Source of the DNA: Acidobacteriota bacterium | GTDB taxonomy: Bacteria > Acidobacteriota > Terriglobia > Terriglobales > Acidobacteriaceae | Length of the DNA stretch: 35,757 bases | NCBI GenBank assembly: GCA_003224905.1 | Contig: QIAA01000164.1 | Coordinates: forward strand, 1 to 35,757 | Reading direction: 5' to 3' | In this document: in pieces, positions 35,491 through 35,757 of the stretch | Position numbering within the stretch: the first letter of the stretch is position 1 | Layout of the letters: every line of letters starts with the position of its first letter | Notes under the pieces: generated by a model | The model's database searches: none | What the model was told of the DNA's origin: nothing | What the model saw: only the letters and a program-made list of their open reading frames with translations | Translations under genes and position numbers: made by a program

Positions 35491-35757
35491 ATGGAACAGT
35501 CGGCCCCCTCCGGAAACTCCAATCCACTCCCTACAGCTGAGCTGAACCTCGTGCTCGATAACCACAGTTTTGTTCCGTACTATCACCAGATCGTCGATCA
35601 CGTGCGTCTGATGGTGAAGCAAAATAAGCTGAAGGAAGGGCAAATTTTCTGCTCCGAAGGCGAAATCGCACGCGCATTGAGTATCAGCAAAATGCCAGTT
35701 CGCCAGGCATTTCAAAAGTTGCGGTCAGAAGGCCTGCTTGTGATTGCGAGAGGCAAG
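35491..35757 (+). CDS. GntR-family transcriptional regulator, N-terminal part, truncated by the window edge
   Basis: Eighty-nine codons are visible. Residues 25-89 form a GntR-type winged helix-turn-helix: FVPYYHQIVDHVRLMVKQ, then KLKEGQIFCSEGEIARALSI, then SKMPVRQAFQKLRSEGLLV. FVPYYHQIVDHVR matches the opening helix of HutC-subfamily regulators, which bind sugar phosphates or amino-acid-derived effectors. Its N-terminal 20 residues are low-complexity (S, P, N). It is divergent from the TonB-receptor operon and is the natural candidate to regulate it and itself. The effector-binding domain lies outside the window. Confidence 0.88.
   Translation, partial: MEQSAPSGNSNPLPTAELNLVLDNHSFVPYYHQIVDHVRLMVKQNKLKEGQIFCSEGEIARALSISKMPVRQAFQKLRSEGLLVIARGK

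Noticed and set aside
35464..35715. An 83-codon minus-strand open frame at the right end
   Set aside because: The plus strand here encodes a clear GntR helix-turn-helix start, so this is its shadow.

Overview
The window looks like chromosomal DNA of an Acidobacteriota bacterium (Terriglobia-like). The basis is indirect: a 1158-residue Oar-like TonB receptor with an N-terminal carboxypeptidase-regulatory domain, a remnant of an ADOP-type ABC permease, very large multi-SLBB export proteins, and moderately high GC. No rRNA, tRNA or CRISPR was seen.

Region 1 (1-72) is the end of an IS630-family element that runs off the left edge. A second, complete copy lies at 24973-26137 in the opposite orientation. 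The outermost 52 bp of the two are identical, so the block between them is bracketed by inverted IS ends.

Region 2 (343-23254) holds sixteen genes, all on the minus strand and mostly separated by a few bases or overlapping by 4. It is a complete Wzx/Wzy-type capsule or exopolysaccharide cluster. In transcription order: giant SLBB/Wza-like exporter; PAP2 phosphatase-Wzi fusion; Wzz-like co-polymerase without a kinase domain; Wzx flippase; Wzy polymerase; FkbM methyltransferase; secreted beta-helix (pectate-lyase-like) protein; GT4 glycosyltransferase; second FkbM methyltransferase; class I methyltransferase; GT4 glycosyltransferase; zinc-finger-type methyltransferase; gmd and fcl, which make GDP-L-fucose; WcaI-like glycosyltransferase; and the WbaP-like priming transferase. 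The likely product is a fucose-containing, heavily methylated heteropolysaccharide built on undecaprenyl phosphate, flipped, polymerised and exported.

Region 3 (23255-24970) is a gene-poor stretch. It carries a perfect 20-bp tandem duplication and decayed pieces of an RND efflux pump and an ADOP ABC permease, followed by the intact IS630 copy.

Region 4 (26140-35757) is a sugar-utilisation locus. A GntR-type regulator (truncated by the right edge) is divergent from a minus-strand operon: TonB receptor, secreted clan GH-A glycoside hydrolase, ROK sugar kinase, SIS-domain sugar-phosphate isomerase/deaminase, and FucP/NagP-like MFS transporter. A further gene for a secreted protein was cut by the IS after about 23 codons. 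Together they suggest capture of an oligosaccharide across the outer membrane, hydrolysis, import of an amino-sugar-like monosaccharide, phosphorylation and isomerisation.
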